Below are positions 13,721 through 26,249 of a DNA stretch of 64,000 bases, piece by piece. This DNA is from Pogonophryne albipinna (taxonomy: Eukaryota; Chordata; Actinopteri; Perciformes; Artedidraconidae). The notes under the pieces are model-generated. The model saw only the letters and a program-made list of their open reading frames with translations, was not told the origin of the DNA and ran no database searches. The stretch spans positions 13,878,594-13,942,593 of the forward strand of contig CM053259.1 of assembly GCA_028583405.1 (NCBI GenBank), read 5' to 3'. The number at the start of each line of letters is the position of its first letter. Within the stretch, counting starts at the first letter, position 1. The position numbers and the translations under genes were made by a program.

Positions 13721-16700
13721 CTGCCTCTGAGGGTGGCCCAGTCCACTTTGCCATTTAGGATAACGCAATCCGAGTAACTGACTCCCCTCTCTCAGTCTCT
13801 TCCTGCCTCCCCCATTTGCTCTCCACTGTCCTCTCAGATTTGTGAATTAGCCTGTGTCTGCTATGGCATGCGCTGCTGCTTCTGTGTGCATTTCCTCCGC
13901 TGCCCAGCCGGGTTGAGGGTGATGAAGGGTGATTTCTGCACTCTCTCGGGCCAAGCTTGCTGCCTCATGGTGCCTGGCGCTTCCTGCAGGGCCCCACCTT
14001 GGGAGAAGTAAACAAAAACAATACAGATCAGTACACAGTCAGAGTTGCTGCCCCTCTACAAATACAGAGACATACATCATAAAACTACTGCCTCGAGAGA
14101 TCCCATAACTTACACCTTTGTTTGTCCAATGGGTATTAGCTTTAATTTGTTTTTCATTTTGGACCGACTGCCACTCCTAACACATGTAAACAACAATACT
14201 GAACATTTGGGTACTGTTTAACTTGCAGCAGAGGATTTAAAACTGTTCAAATCCATCTGTAGCTTGAGCTTATAAAGAGATAAGTATAACTCAGAACCAT
14301 CTGTTCATTAAGTCCAACTTTTCTCTATCTCCGTCTCTCTCTGGCCTCCACATTCCAGTACAAATATGTATATGTGCTAACTTCTGGATGACTCTTAGAC
14401 AGGACTAGATATTATCATGCTCTTCAAGCTCCAGTTAAACCGACACAGATACAGTTGAGGTGAAGTGAAGGAGAAAATAAAAGAGACTGCATCTAAAATG
14501 GAGATTTTGGAAACGCAGAGTGAAAACAGAGCAACGTTATAGCCCTAAAACGTCCGTTCACCTTGGAGTGAAGGCTTTCTGTGTTACATCCCCAAAACTT
14601 GTAACGGTTTTTCAGCCTCATATTTTTTGCCAAACATCCCCCCTATAACTCCCCAACATGTACAGTTAAACGTAGTGTGTGTAGGGGGAGATCGTCTCAC
14701 AGTGAAGGGCAGTGTTCGTACTGCCAGCTGCCACACAAAGGCAGCTTTCAGGTCTCACCTGGCCGCTCTCGCTCTCTACCTCTCATTCACATTCCCCGTG
14801 TCTGCCTCTTCTCCAGCCAAGCAGAAGTGATGCCTGCCTTCTCTGCTTGCCATAAAACAAACAGCACACCAGCAATGTGCGTAAACAATGCACGTTCTGA
14901 TTTTCCCACCTCAAAAGGTTACAGGAAGTGAGGATTAACGTGTGAATTGAATGGCTTCTACTCGTGATTATTCTGTATATACTCTGGTTTGTATCGGGAA
15001 AACCTCAGCTTCAGAGAAATAAAGGAAAACAGCATGAACACTGTTTATCTATAACTGGTTTTCAACGGAATCCCTGAAACTAAACCGTTCACATATTTAT
15101 CAGTCAAGAAAAGCCCTACATGCCTTTAGCTTTGGAAATAAGGCTGTAACTTTTTGAAAGTCAGAAAATGGATAACCATTCAAAATTAGAATACTCAGTC
15201 TGTTATTATCTGTTCAAACTCATCATTTTAGGGGGGAATTCACAAAAAATGTGATTTGTGGCGGCTCAGTGTTTCCAAAACTGCGTCATTCTTTAACACC
15301 CCCTACTGCAATTCCAAGAAAATAGAGTATTGTGTCTCTTACAACCTCTATTTGAATGCATCAAAATAACTTAAAAATGCATACATAAGGCACACAAAAT
15401 GGCCCATTTCTAATGAGCCTCATTGCAAAATTCAAAGATATTATTGCTCCTAGTTAAAACCACTTTTTGTTCCTCTGTCTTTATGCTTTGGGAAGTGAGC
15501 CTCCTAACAAGACCTCTATCTCAAGCTTGCTCTGACCCTCACAACCGACACATAGGCCTCAAGCGTATTTATACTTTGCCACATGCAATCACATGCAAAA
15601 CTAAAATGGCAAATTACACTCATTACTTTCATTAGTGCACTACATTTTAAGAATGGGAACTCAAGACAGGTCATATTGCTGTTGCAATGATGTGCTGATG
15701 CTATCAGCGGCTGCCATGAATTCATCCCTCAATGTTCTCACACTCATATGTTGTTGTTCTCTTTGCTAACGCAAAACAGAGAAGCCTAGCAAGCTGTGCT
15801 AAACAGATAACCCTGTCACCGAAGCAACGGAGAATTCATGTGTGGAAGGATTTTGGATTTGATCCCATAGATAGAGGAAAAAGCCATGGGTAATGCTGAA
15901 TTGAAATGCAACTGCCTTAAAAAACGGATAGCTTGTCCATCATGCAACACAGAGTAGACACTGCAAACAAATGGAGCGACAGTAACTCCACAGAGGTTAT
16001 GTTTAGGCAACGTGGGCAGCATTCAAAGACATGATATTTCAGATTTATTCAAACTTGACAAGGTGATAAGCCCTTTACTTAACTGTAGGTTGGCTGTAGC
16101 AGAAGCATCTGTACATGAGCTTCTTATAGTGCCAGCGTGTGAACACTACAGCTGGTAGTGTCAGCCAAACTGGACCAGATACTTCAAGCCGGCTAATCTG
16201 CCAGAGGAGATGTAAGTGGGTGGTTTTGGCACCTTCCTTGTTTCTGCTTCTCTGGCTGTGACTGTAGCAGCGTGAGCAGCAAGCAGTCCAAGTTAGAGAA
16301 ATAGACACTTGGGATCCCATTACATTCTGCTTATCAATAATTCACTTGCTCCTTTAGTTAAGGCATTGATTTTTCTTTCTTAATTTTTTTTCCTGCTTTA
16401 TATCCCCTGCCACCAACGCGCACAATTAGACCTCACTCTTCTTCAGGGAACACTCCGGTATGTGATGAGAACGAGCTGTGTCCTGATGATTTGTGGTTGT
16501 GGGGATAATTGATGGTGTTGGCAAGAAGGTGTAATACAAAAGTGATGGAGGGTATCATTATGATGATGGTAATGATGATGGGCACGCAGAATTTATACCA
16601 TTGCCTTATATCATCTAAGGCTATTGAAATCCATTGCTTTTGTTAGTCTTCCCGCAGTTGTCCTGTATAGATATCCTCATTGATTTGGGTGCCCTGAAGT

Positions 16701-19700
16701 CTCTCTATTACTGCTGGATCAACAATAGGAGCTTCCATGTCCTTGCTTAAGCTGCAATAACACCATCAAACACAATCTTTTTAAACACCTTCACTTCACT
16801 ACACCCTTTATTTGATTTAACTTATCAAATAATAGCAGCTCACATTTGAATTGATTTCAAAATTATAGAGATATTTCCGAGGCAATAAAGCATTTCAGGT
16901 TTAGAGGAGGAAAGGGGATAATATGTGACATTAATATTATCATAGAACAAAACAATATATAAAATTGGGGAATGATAATATATATTTGTTCATACCCTTC
17001 TCTCACTTCACAACAGCTCCCGTTTAAGACTGTTAAGTTGCTCCCTACCATCCTAATTTGTGTGTGCAAGGACAGCCTGTACAATGGTTCTTGTGTGGCC
17101 ATTAACAACTGGCTATAATGATAAATGTAACTCAGAGAAACTCTCGGGCATGCCTGGACCTGACAACAACCTTGGAGATACAAATCAGCAAGGTGACACA
17201 CACGTATGGATGCACACATACACACACATAAGTGGCTTTAAGTGGTGAGAGAAGTCCCTCTGTCGTGGATCAATGATGGATCATTATGGTTGGGTGACTA
17301 GCACTGGAAAAAGCCTCAAGGCCCATTGAATTGAGGGGCCAGAGGTGAAGGAAAGAGTTCAAGGAAAGGTGAGAGCAGGATTCAGAGCTCTGCAATTCCA
17401 CTGCTCTTCAGTCCCTCTATAACTTATTTTCCTGCACTCCATCATTCCCCTTATTTTTTGCCTAATTTTCCTCTCCTACCTAACCTGACTGGAGGGTTTT
17501 TACTAAACAATAGCATTTTTCACTGTTCTCCTCTTTTAATTATTCCTGCTTCAGCTTCAAATGGGGCTGGGGGAGGTGAGCACAAAACACTTAAAAGACA
17601 CGAGGAATCCTCCCAGCAAGGCCAACAATTCTTTGATCATTCGTTTGCCTTGAGTGCATGAAACTTCCAGACAGGTTCATTTCGAGTTTACTGAGCAAGC
17701 AAATGGAAAGGCAATGATGTATGCTGCATTCAAGTCAGCTAATATAAAGTGGCAGGTGTAGCATGTACTGTACAAGCAGAGCAGGAGAATGTTCCATAAA
17801 CTCACTGCAATGGGAGGAACCTCTCAGATTGTTTGCTCACATCTCTAAAATGGAACCATTTCGATAATCTCTCCGAGTGAACACACCGGATTTAAAATAG
17901 AATCCCCAATGTCAACGAACTCAAGGGCTATTTTTGATTATTTGTATGGTATGCATTATTTTCAGTAAAAAACATGCTGCACACCCCAATATTAATAGCA
18001 AGACAACAACTTTACCTTACACTGCTCTTGTATGGATCCTACTTACACCATGTACAGTGTAAAATCAGATCACAGTTACTATTATTAATGACTTATTTTA
18101 TTAAAATACAATGTTTGTTTCGCTGTGGTGTAAACAGATACTTAAGGTGCTTTTCTCTCTTCACATCGAAAAATGTTTTATGTGCTGTAGTATTAAAATG
18201 TTCTTTCCGATACCTCTAGTAACCGTGAGTGTCCCAAATCAAGCAACGGAAGCTCATTAATTAAAAAAGGACAGGAAAGGAACATGTCAAGGGGAAAAAA
18301 AGGGGAGGATGAAGGACATTTAAGAAGCATGGAGGGAGAGGATGACAAGTGGGAGAGGGAATTAATGATCCATATGTCATGGATGACAGCTGGACCAAGT
18401 CCCTTTACTTCCTGCCCTAGATTTTCTCCTCTCTGAGGGCACTAAGGGCTTCCCTCAACTGTTTCTACCTGCTGTGAGTTTTCCACAGAACTACACTATT
18501 AAGTCATTCGGGGAAATGGAATAGAATTCTGTCATCCCATCTGTCTCCCCTGAATTCTGTTTACACAGCAGCTTATTCAACTGTGGTTAGGCAGTCTTTG
18601 ACAACAAATGAAAACTGACGTGTTTTCAAATGGATGTCACCGGTGATGGCCTTCTGCAGCAAATTGAGTATTTGTCAATTTGCGTTTTTCTTCTTCCACA
18701 AAATGGGATATTTTTTATTAAGTTATTTTGCCTTTCAGGGACAGATTGTCTTTCCTCATAGTTGTTCAATTGGTGGTTTCCTGGCCACAGCACCAGTTCT
18801 GAGCACAATATTGTGGATGCACAAAATACAAATCACTGCTATTTAAGTCATTTGAAGGTTTGAGCCTTCTGTGAGAAGCAGAAGTAGCACCATTATTATG
18901 TCTGAAATTGTTTGGGTAGTATCATAGACCAGGTTGTAAATTGACACTGGATGGGCTAAATGTCTGGTAAAATGATATTTCCTTTTTCCATCTGAATTTA
19001 TTAGCTTTAGTGGTCTTTATGACCACACGGATGATGGAAGCTGATACGCTGATAACTCCTGGGTGATGCACTGCATTTACAAATACCAGTGTTCGGTGGT
19101 AGCCAGGCCTTTCAGTGACTTTTTATGGCTGAGTGTGCTTGAGTGTGTCTGAACTATACTTATACACACATCTGGCATGTGTGTTTTTGCTGGCGACATA
19201 TTAGTTCAGTAAAATGAAGTGTTCTGAAGAAACACACATTTTGTGGTGAGGTGAAAGCCTCAGTCGAGCTAAAATTAAATCCCGGACTCTGTCATTACGG
19301 GCCTGAGAGATGTGACAGCGTGACCTGGGACCAGAAGATAGTCGCACTGCAATTTGTTGTGTTATTGTAGTTTTCCAAATCTTTTCGCTTGTGACCCCTC
19401 AAAATGATTCTTCTTTCCAGTTGTGAACCCTCAATTCAGGTTGAATATGTCTCTGATTGGAGGAAAGTTCGAACAAAGAGTCAAGTGCAGTTTGTAATAC
19501 AGGTCTCAGCATTATGGAAGCAGTGAACGCTGAGGGAGCTGCTACACAACAAGAGTAACTGTTTATCTGTGCAGCAAAACAAACTCACATTGTTTTAATG
19601 GAGCCACCCCATGATTTTCCAGTTGAATGCTTTTAATGAAAAGCAGCAGCAGTAAGAAATGTGGGGAATGCATTAGTGATATATTTAGAAAGCTTTGGTT

Positions 19701-19702
19701 AG
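13721..19702. other. Non-coding intergenic sequence upstream of ext1
   Basis: No recognisable exon, RNA gene or complete mobile element. The open frames here are short, lack protein-like composition and have no supporting splice context. A short ATGATGG-type simple repeat occurs at about 16558-16580. Confidence 0.55.
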
Positions 19703-19710
19703 GTCTAAAG

Positions 19711-21352
19711 CAGGGGTCTCCAACACGTCGATCGCGAGCTACCGGTAGCTCGCGGGCAGCTTTTCAGTAGCTCGCCGCTCGATTATCGATTATAGCGTAG
19801 TAACGTTGCTTCTTGATTTTTCGGCCGCGGCCGGACAATAAAGTGTTTTTATTTTAGAATTGTTTCTGTCACACAAATATAAAATTGGTCCGTGACGCAG
19901 AGATCAAGGAGCAGATGTGACAGCGGCACAGCGACACCACACGTGTAGCAGTCTGCTTTCTCCAGCAACACCAGTCAGAACCAACAGCAGAATGACCCGC
20001 TCTGAATCAGGCCCTGTCGCTGCGGCTCAGAGACACACAGGGAGGGATTTGTGTTTTTGAAAAACACTCGTTATCGTAATGTCAGGTTTTTGGTGGATTT
20101 AATCAAGTCTTGTATTGCAGAGTATGAATGTCCTCTTGCTATTTTCAGTTGATAAATACGTGTGTAAAGTTTGTGAAGGCAGGAGGAAAGCTTCCGCGAT
20201 CACCGTCTCCTCTCCGTTCCTCCAAACCCCGCCCCCTCCCTGAAAATAATGAGTGATAGGCTGACAGTGACCCGATAGAAACTTTATTATTCACTTAATC
20301 ACTGATTGAGATAATGAAGCTAACTTAATCTCATACATTCATGGGATTCATGTAACAGTAAGACAGAGAATGTGAGTGTGCACCCACATGCAGTATTTTA
20401 GTTTTTATAATGCTGTTGTAAATACTCCTGTTGTCTGCTGTGTTCAGACTCAAGTCATGTGTGTGATGCCACATTCAGGACATTCAGTGTCCTTTTTTTA
20501 ACAGAAGACCGTTGCTAGAAGCTGCAGCTAGACTGCAGAAGCATTTGTTTTTTGTTTTTGAGGATGGAACAACTTCACACACAGATATAGGGAGGCTAGA
20601 CCTATACAATTGATTAATTATGGTTTATAATTTAATGTCAAGACGAAGAAGAAGAAAATATGGCTGCACTGTTCAGTGTCAATCCTGTGGAGATGGAGGT
20701 TATACATCTCCAAAATAATGTTCAGCTTAAGTCTCAGCAAAACTCACAACATTTCTGGAGCCTTGTAGACCCAGAAAACTATAAGAACATTCACCAAGCA
20801 GCACTGAAAATGTCTGCTTTATTTGGCTCTACAGACCTTTGTGAAGCAGCTTTTTCTGGCATGAATGAAATCTAAATACAGAACAAGACCGACTGATGAA
20901 CATTTAAATGACTCTATTAGAGTGAACCTAAGTGGGTCCAGCAGACCCCTCTATGGTGGACTCCATGCAGCGCCAGTCATCTCACTAACTGTAAAAAAGA
21001 GTGAATGCACATATTTTATACATGTGCCATAAGATGCTTGCAAGGTGGTGATTAAGGCGATGTATTTACTATGTGGGCCATAATAAGAAGTGAAAACATT
21101 GTATTTTTCTCTTGGACATTTATGTGAATCTTCAGTGATGTACTTACTATGTTGTCCATATTAATATGTGAGAAATTGTCGTTTTCTTTTTAGATAAGCT
21201 TTAGGTATTGCAATTTCATACGTGTTCAAAAGTAGCTTAATTCAACTGATGAGTGCTATGTGAATAAATGTAAGCGATGTGACGCAAGTAGCTCTTGGCC
21301 ACTTTCATTTTTTCAAAGTAGCTCTCAGGTGGAGAAAGGTTGGAGACCCCTG
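19711..21352. mobile_element. Complete hAT-superfamily DNA transposon with decayed transposase
   Basis: A 1642-bp element bounded by inverted termini (CAGGGGTCTCCAAC at the left; the complement of the same at the right) and flanked by a perfect 8-bp duplication GTCTAAAG at 19703-19710 and 21353-21360, diagnostic of hAT insertion. Subterminal GTAGCTC motifs recur at both ends, including a perfect 22-bp palindrome at 19733-19754. The only coding trace is a C-terminal transposase piece at 20660-20940, so the element cannot move by itself. Confidence 0.92.
20660..20940 (+). pseudogene. hAT transposase C-terminal (dimerisation) domain fragment, frameshifted
   Basis: The frame from 20660 includes ALKMSALFGSTDLCEAAFSGMNEI, matching the hAT C-terminal dimerisation region (family pattern: Leu-Ser-x-Phe-Gly-Ser-Thr-x-x-Cys-Glu-x-x-Phe-Ser-x-Met). 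It stops just after Asn-Glu-Ile, but the homology continues in another frame (SKYRTRPTDEHLNDSIR, about 20870-20925), so a one-base shift has broken it. The catalytic part is missing. It lies wholly inside the TSD-flanked element. Related domesticated transposases exist in vertebrates, but the breakage argues against function. Confidence 0.85.
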
Positions 21353-21360
21353 GTCTAAAG

Positions 21361-23800
21361 AGATGAACAGGGTTATCAATAAGATGAAATTACAATGGGT
21401 TCCATGCTGTTGTAAATGCGGACTCGATTCCTGAAAATCTTAGATCCTCACTTTAAAGGCCAAAGGATATAACGTTATCTAAATCAGCAGCAAAAATCAA
21501 ATATTAGGTCTTGAACCCTTAGGTTGGAAACTATTGCATCCTTGATAAAGTGACCTTAGTGGCCAGCCTAGTGAAGAATGTGTGTGTGTTTTTAGTGCGA
21601 GTGTAAATTCCTTCATTAAAGCAAGGTTGCATTTCTATCTTTTTTTAACTGCATAGATCCTGAGCGGGAGTCACTGACTGTCAATGAGGTCTGCAGGCAT
21701 CAAAATAAAAGTTCTGTGCCTGCTGACAGATCTGCATTAAAGACTTACAACCTGTATGTGATCCAAGTTCTATTTTCTGTCCTCACCTACTAGTTGCCCT
21801 TTGAAATTGAGATGCTCTTTACACTCCCACACAGCATATGCATATATAAGCAGACACATACACAAGCCCATATGTGCATTTTGGTGTATGCTGAGAACAT
21901 TTGCTTTTTACTGGATAAAAAAACACTCTGTCCACAAGCAGCTACTGAAGTATATGTCCATTAGATCGACCACCTCAGAAGCCCAATGACCATAAAGGTG
22001 GTTCTTTAACTAGTCAATTTTCATAATGTGTATAACAGCACATTCTCTTTCACTTTAATAAAGCACCATAAAAAGACTTGCTCCGCGTGGGCAGTGGAAC
22101 TCTGACACGGTTAATAAGATGTTTACCTCAAGCTGAATGCCCTGCGACGCAACCGGCCTCCCAACCGCGCTCACATTCCAAACTCAGCATAATTACAAGT
22201 CGGGTTGATTAATTATGTCTCAACAATATGCTGCACGCCAACGCCACAAGGGCTAATTAACAGAATGAACAAGATGGGTAGGAACAGTTATTAAGGGGGT
22301 TCAAGCTCATGCTCGGAATTTGGCAAAGCAGTGGATCGTTCCAGAAAAATGTGATAAAAAAACATGCAGACCAGGATGCATGACACAAACCAGTGGCACA
22401 GAGCGCTGAGCTTATAGAGTGAGAAAGCTTCTGATACAGTAAGTTGGCTTCTCTGTGTTCAGGGTGCCTGGCTGTGCACCTGACAACACACACAGTATGT
22501 AGTGAAATCCATCTGCCTTATTAACTGTTCCTGCTCGCAGTGCAACCTGCAACTCATCTTATCTCCGGAGCTCCAGGCTGAAGGCATTCCTATTGCAGGA
22601 CTCAGATCAGATCGACCTGTAAACAATCCGACCTTGACAACACAGGGATGATATACGATCTGACCCTGGGATAAGGAAGAAGGGGCACATTCCAGACGGG
22701 GGCTTAATTAGTAGAATGTCCCTGACACTGGAGATTAAAATAGGAGTTTTTGCAGAATTTGGCTTGAAAAGATTCAGGAGAATAAATAGGCTACATTTCA
22801 GACTTCAATGTCTCCCTCTATATTACATATAACAATCATTGTATTATTTATTAATACTACTATACACTATATTATACTACTACTACTACAACTGTAATTT
22901 TGTCATCCTTAATGCCACGGCTTTACTCCCAGACTTGGTTATTATTACACAAAAGTGCATGCAAATAGATAATCACTATGCACATTGACCCATCAAGTTT
23001 AATAGCATTTAAAGGTCATACACTGACATCCTCAACCTCTTTATTAAAAGCCTTGATAATGGAAATGCCCACCACATCTGGGATATGAATAGTATCTGTA
23101 TTGGCCAAATGCTTTGACAAGACAAGATTTGTGCTTCTCTTAATCACCGGGGAGGGTATTAGAGAACCGTCACGAATGCAAAATCCTATTAAGACGAGGG
23201 GGTCGCCATTACAATAAAGTCATTTCATAAATCAGATGAGATCCATGTACAGCTTGCCATCAGGATTCAGCCTCCCCAGAGAGCCTTTTACCCGCATCCC
23301 TGATAATAGCAGCACTTTATTTAGGATCACTAAAGGATCAAATGAAAATAACTAGAGAGGTGTAATTAATTGCGGCAGTAACTATATTCATCAGTACATA
23401 TCTCTGCAAAGTAGACTTTACATTCAGTTTACGTTTAGATCATAGTTGGTTGGTTGGATGTTCTTCGCACCACCCTGCACTCAGAAACAGCATGACAGCT
23501 GAACAAGTGGCAACATTATTTAATATTCTTGGATGTGGCAGAGTCATGTGCAGCCCACAGCCCATCTGAGCAGTGGGAGAAGATGATCCTCTGCCAAAAG
23601 ATTCAAACGTGTGCTGAATATTTTCCAAAAGCTCAGAGAGTTTACGGAAGCTTTGAACGGACCCAGATAATGAATAATTATCTTCAAAGCATTAGAATTA
23701 CAGTTAATTATTTAGGTCCATAAGTGAATCAGTCACGGTGACAGTATTTGAACGCTACTTTAACATGTGATAGTCTCTCTATCAAGCTGTTCAGCCTACC
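21361..23800. other. Non-coding intergenic sequence
   Basis: No exon or RNA gene recognised. It includes a short TAC-type simple repeat at about 22855-22890 and compositionally balanced stretches at 22080-22300 and 22500-22750 that could be conserved non-coding sequence, which cannot be judged from one genome. Confidence 0.5.
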
Positions 23801-23814
23801 TGTTACAGAACGCT

Positions 23815-24129
23815 ACAGAGATCCGATGCAGGTGGCGGCAGCAGGTTCATGGAGCTGTGGGCAGGGTGGTTCCGGCCCTCAGTCCCCCTGAAGCAGAACA
23901 GTTGCGCACTGAACTGTTGAGCTGCTACCGCTCACTTCGCCGAGGACACCAGCTGCAGAGGCTCAAAGCACCAACTTCTCCTCCTCATGGGGCGACCCAT
24001 CACTCGATTTACGAGCCTATGAGGCTGACAAAGCGCAAACATACCAACCGTCCATCAAATAATAAGGCTGAATGTCCCACCGCCCCCTCGTGTCTGTTAT
24101 CAAAATGTCCCAGATCTCGCATTTGCTGA
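23815..24129 (+). other. Open frame of uncertain reality (competes with minus-strand exon)
   Basis: Following an acceptor-like sequence (tract ending CAG at about 23809), a frame stays open to a stop at 24127-24129. It includes a helix-like stretch, EAEQLRTELLSCYRSLRRG, that looks more protein-like than the surrounding shadows. No family was recognised and no upstream exon was identified. The opposite strand of the same DNA holds a possible terminal exon (see 23950-24835), and at most one of the two is likely to be real. Confidence 0.2.
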
Positions 24130-24835
24130 TTTGTCGGGTTCTCCTTTATTATCCAGCATGCACATCTCTCACTCAGAGCACCATGGATCGCACATCATCA
24201 CTCCCTGCTGCTCCAACAGCCACCTGGCAGTCCTCATAATAAATAAACCAGGCAGTGGCGAATTAAAGTGTCCCTGATGCACCTACACCGAGTTCAGATT
24301 ATGGTGACCTTGTATAGCAGTATTCCATATGTAAAAGCAACAGAATAACAAAAGGTTATTTCTTGTTTTGCCTCTTTGTATGATCGTGAGGGCTGCCTCC
24401 AACATTTGCAATTCCACATCCGAGCAGCGTGAGTGACAAAGGTGCGCTGCTGCTGAGCGACGGGGCAAACAATACACCAGGAGCTGAAGGCACTTAAGGT
24501 TACATGGTGGCAAAACGGACTGTATTCCTCATGTTATAATAGTAACCTGTGACATGTGTCAGCGGGCAGTTACGCGTTTAGTTGTATTTACATTAGCATG
24601 CCTTGAGAATGCTCTATAACTCCGAATATAGAAATTCAATCTATAATCTCAACAGACTCATCATTCCCTTTATCAGTGCTTCGATACATCTACAAGAAAC
24701 ACAGAATCCAAACACAGAGAGCAGAAATAACACAGTATGACCCCACCCCCCCCCGACACAGATCTCTCTTACCGGGTGGCGAAGCAGCCTCTTCCCCTCT
24801 CTGGTAATTTTCCTTTTCACACCACGGCCGGGCAT
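23950..24835 (-). CDS. Possible unrecognised two-exon small gene (about 52 residues)
   Basis: A start codon at 24835 opens the basic sequence MPGRGVKRKITREGKRLLRH-Pro, which runs directly into a good GTAAGAG donor at about 24772-24766 in phase 0. About 700 bp further along the minus strand, a CAG acceptor (ending near 24032) is followed, in the matching phase, by about 30 codons (PHRLVNRVMGRPMRRRSWCF and so on) ending in a stop. Just upstream of the ATG the DNA has a GC box and an inverted CCAAT box, as in a real promoter. No protein family was recognised. The first exon could instead splice to other exons, or the transcript could be non-coding. Exon limits are approximate. Confidence 0.25.
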
Positions 24836-25000
24836 TTGCGAATCAATTCAGCGTGCAGGTCTCCCCGTCGGGATATGAATGATGAATGTGCGGGTTAAAT
24901 TGTCCATTTTCCATATCCACAACAGTCTACACACGACCCGCCCCCGGGAGGCAGCGATTGGTCCAGAGGCTGCTCGACGTCTTCGTTCAGCGTAAAGAAA
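24836..25000 (-). promoter_or_regulatory. GC-box / CCAAT-box promoter-like patch
   Basis: Contains ATTGG (inverted CCAAT) at 24957-24961 next to a GC-rich run CCCGCCCCCG at about 24937-24946, in DNA visibly richer in CpG than its surroundings. The arrangement suits a minus-strand start for the short exon at 24772-24835, or a bidirectional promoter. No TATA box is evident. Confidence 0.4.
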
Positions 25001-25606
25001 AACACACATCTGGATGCAACCGCGCGCAACTCGCTGTGGAAACATCGAATTACACACAGGAATTAAACCGACATGGATGGGCGTCACATTTCTCCCCTTT
25101 AAATGTAGACTATTCATTCGGGCTGAACTTTAGATAGATATCTTGTCACCTTTGCGGAAACTATTCAAATACATCAGTGTAAACACTGGGCCATCATTAT
25201 GATGACTATCAGGGAGACCAATGTGGGAGAGTTGTGTTGTTTTAGCTGTTAAATTATAAAACGGCACTTTTGGAAAGGCAATATGTTGGCATATATTTAG
25301 CTAAACACATTAATCATCTAAAATAAATAACCCCCATTTAGCCTACAGTTAAGGATTTGAACAAGCCAAAAAGGATGTTAGGAATCAGATCGTTTCGAAA
25401 TGCACCACAGAAGTATTTTAATATAGTCAACTGTATTATGTGTTGTAGTGAGTGTCTTTTAAATGTGTGACTGCCAACGTGGGTAGGCTACAACATACCC
25501 GGGAAACAGAGGAGAGTGACTGAGCGCCTTGAAACATGTCTGAGACTCTTGCGCCGCCCAGTGTGCGGATTAAGTCATCCTTCTTTCTTTCCTTCCCTCG
25601 GATTTA

Positions 25607-25806
25607 TAACTAATAATGTAGACACCTTGAGTAAGGATTTCTTTTTAAATATAACTACAGTTCCCAAGGTCAATAATTAATTCTCAAGCTCTAACAGCCA
25701 TGCTCCAGATGTCCTCTTCAGACAATATGAAGAAATATATACCTAGTAATGAGTTATACCTTATCATAAAAAAAGCGAGACAAATGGAGAAAGTTAATTT
25801 AGAACC
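25607..25806. repeat. Upstream copy of tpmt 5' flank (unit A)
   Basis: About 200 bp nearly identical to 27432-27634, which lies on the 5' side of the intact tpmt gene. Shared landmarks include ACCTTGAGTAAGGATTTC, ACAGTTCCCAAGGTCA, CTCCAGATGTCCTCTTCAGA and ACAAATGGAGAAAGTTAATT. The match ends at 25806, ten bases before homology to the tpmt last exon begins, marking a deletion junction inside a tandem duplicate. Confidence 0.9.
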
Positions 25807-25815
25807 TTTAGAACA

Positions 25816-26060
25816 TTTACACCTCATCACTCCAAAGAGCATTTAAACACTCACTTGCAAGTTTAGAGAGCTTAGAAAAGCAGATCTTAGGCATTTAAAT
25901 GCAAAAACTGTTCTATTGCGAAATGCTTACACATCTTTTTGATACAATTCCTTTTTGGTGGGGGAACGAAGCTGCAATGAAATATAATGTAAAGAGAATA
26001 TTTGGAATGCCTGATTAAATAAAACATATTTTGTGACTAGATGTTGTGGTTTTATTTAAA
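25816..26060 (+). pseudogene. Ghost of a duplicated tpmt: last codons and 3' UTR
   Basis: Aligns with 31149-31376, the end of the intact tpmt gene. It keeps the last codons (His-Leu-Ile-Thr-Pro-Lys-Ser-Ile, then the stop), the 3' UTR landmarks (AGAGAGCTTAGAAAAGCAGA, CTTACACATCTTTTT, GACTAGATGTTGTGG) and the poly(A) signal AATAAA at 26018-26023. All the rest of the coding region is missing: a deletion joins the 5' flank unit directly to the end of the last exon, with a short filler (25807-25815) that repeats TTTAGAAC from the flank. Relative to the live gene it has about 10 extra bases (ACTCACTTGC) after the stop. Confidence 0.9.
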
Positions 26061-26249
26061 GTGGGCTATATTTGAAAAATATATTGTAGGGCCATACCTA
26101 TACAAAACATGTCTGTGAAGTTTTTTGCTCAAAATACCAAACAGATCATCCATTGTAGCCATGCCTCATACCCCTCTATTCCAGCCCTGTTCCAAAAAGG
26201 CTGATTCTGTGACCTTTAAATGGAACAGCTGCTGCTAGCCACGCCCCTT
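26061..26249. repeat. Unclassified repeat-like insert segment
   Basis: Replaces the sequence present at 31377-31621 in the intact locus. Its end (CTGTGACCTTTAAATGGAAC, then AGCTGCTGCTAGCCACGCCC) resembles a dispersed sequence I associate with teleost genomes; no termini or target duplication were identified. Confidence 0.4.
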
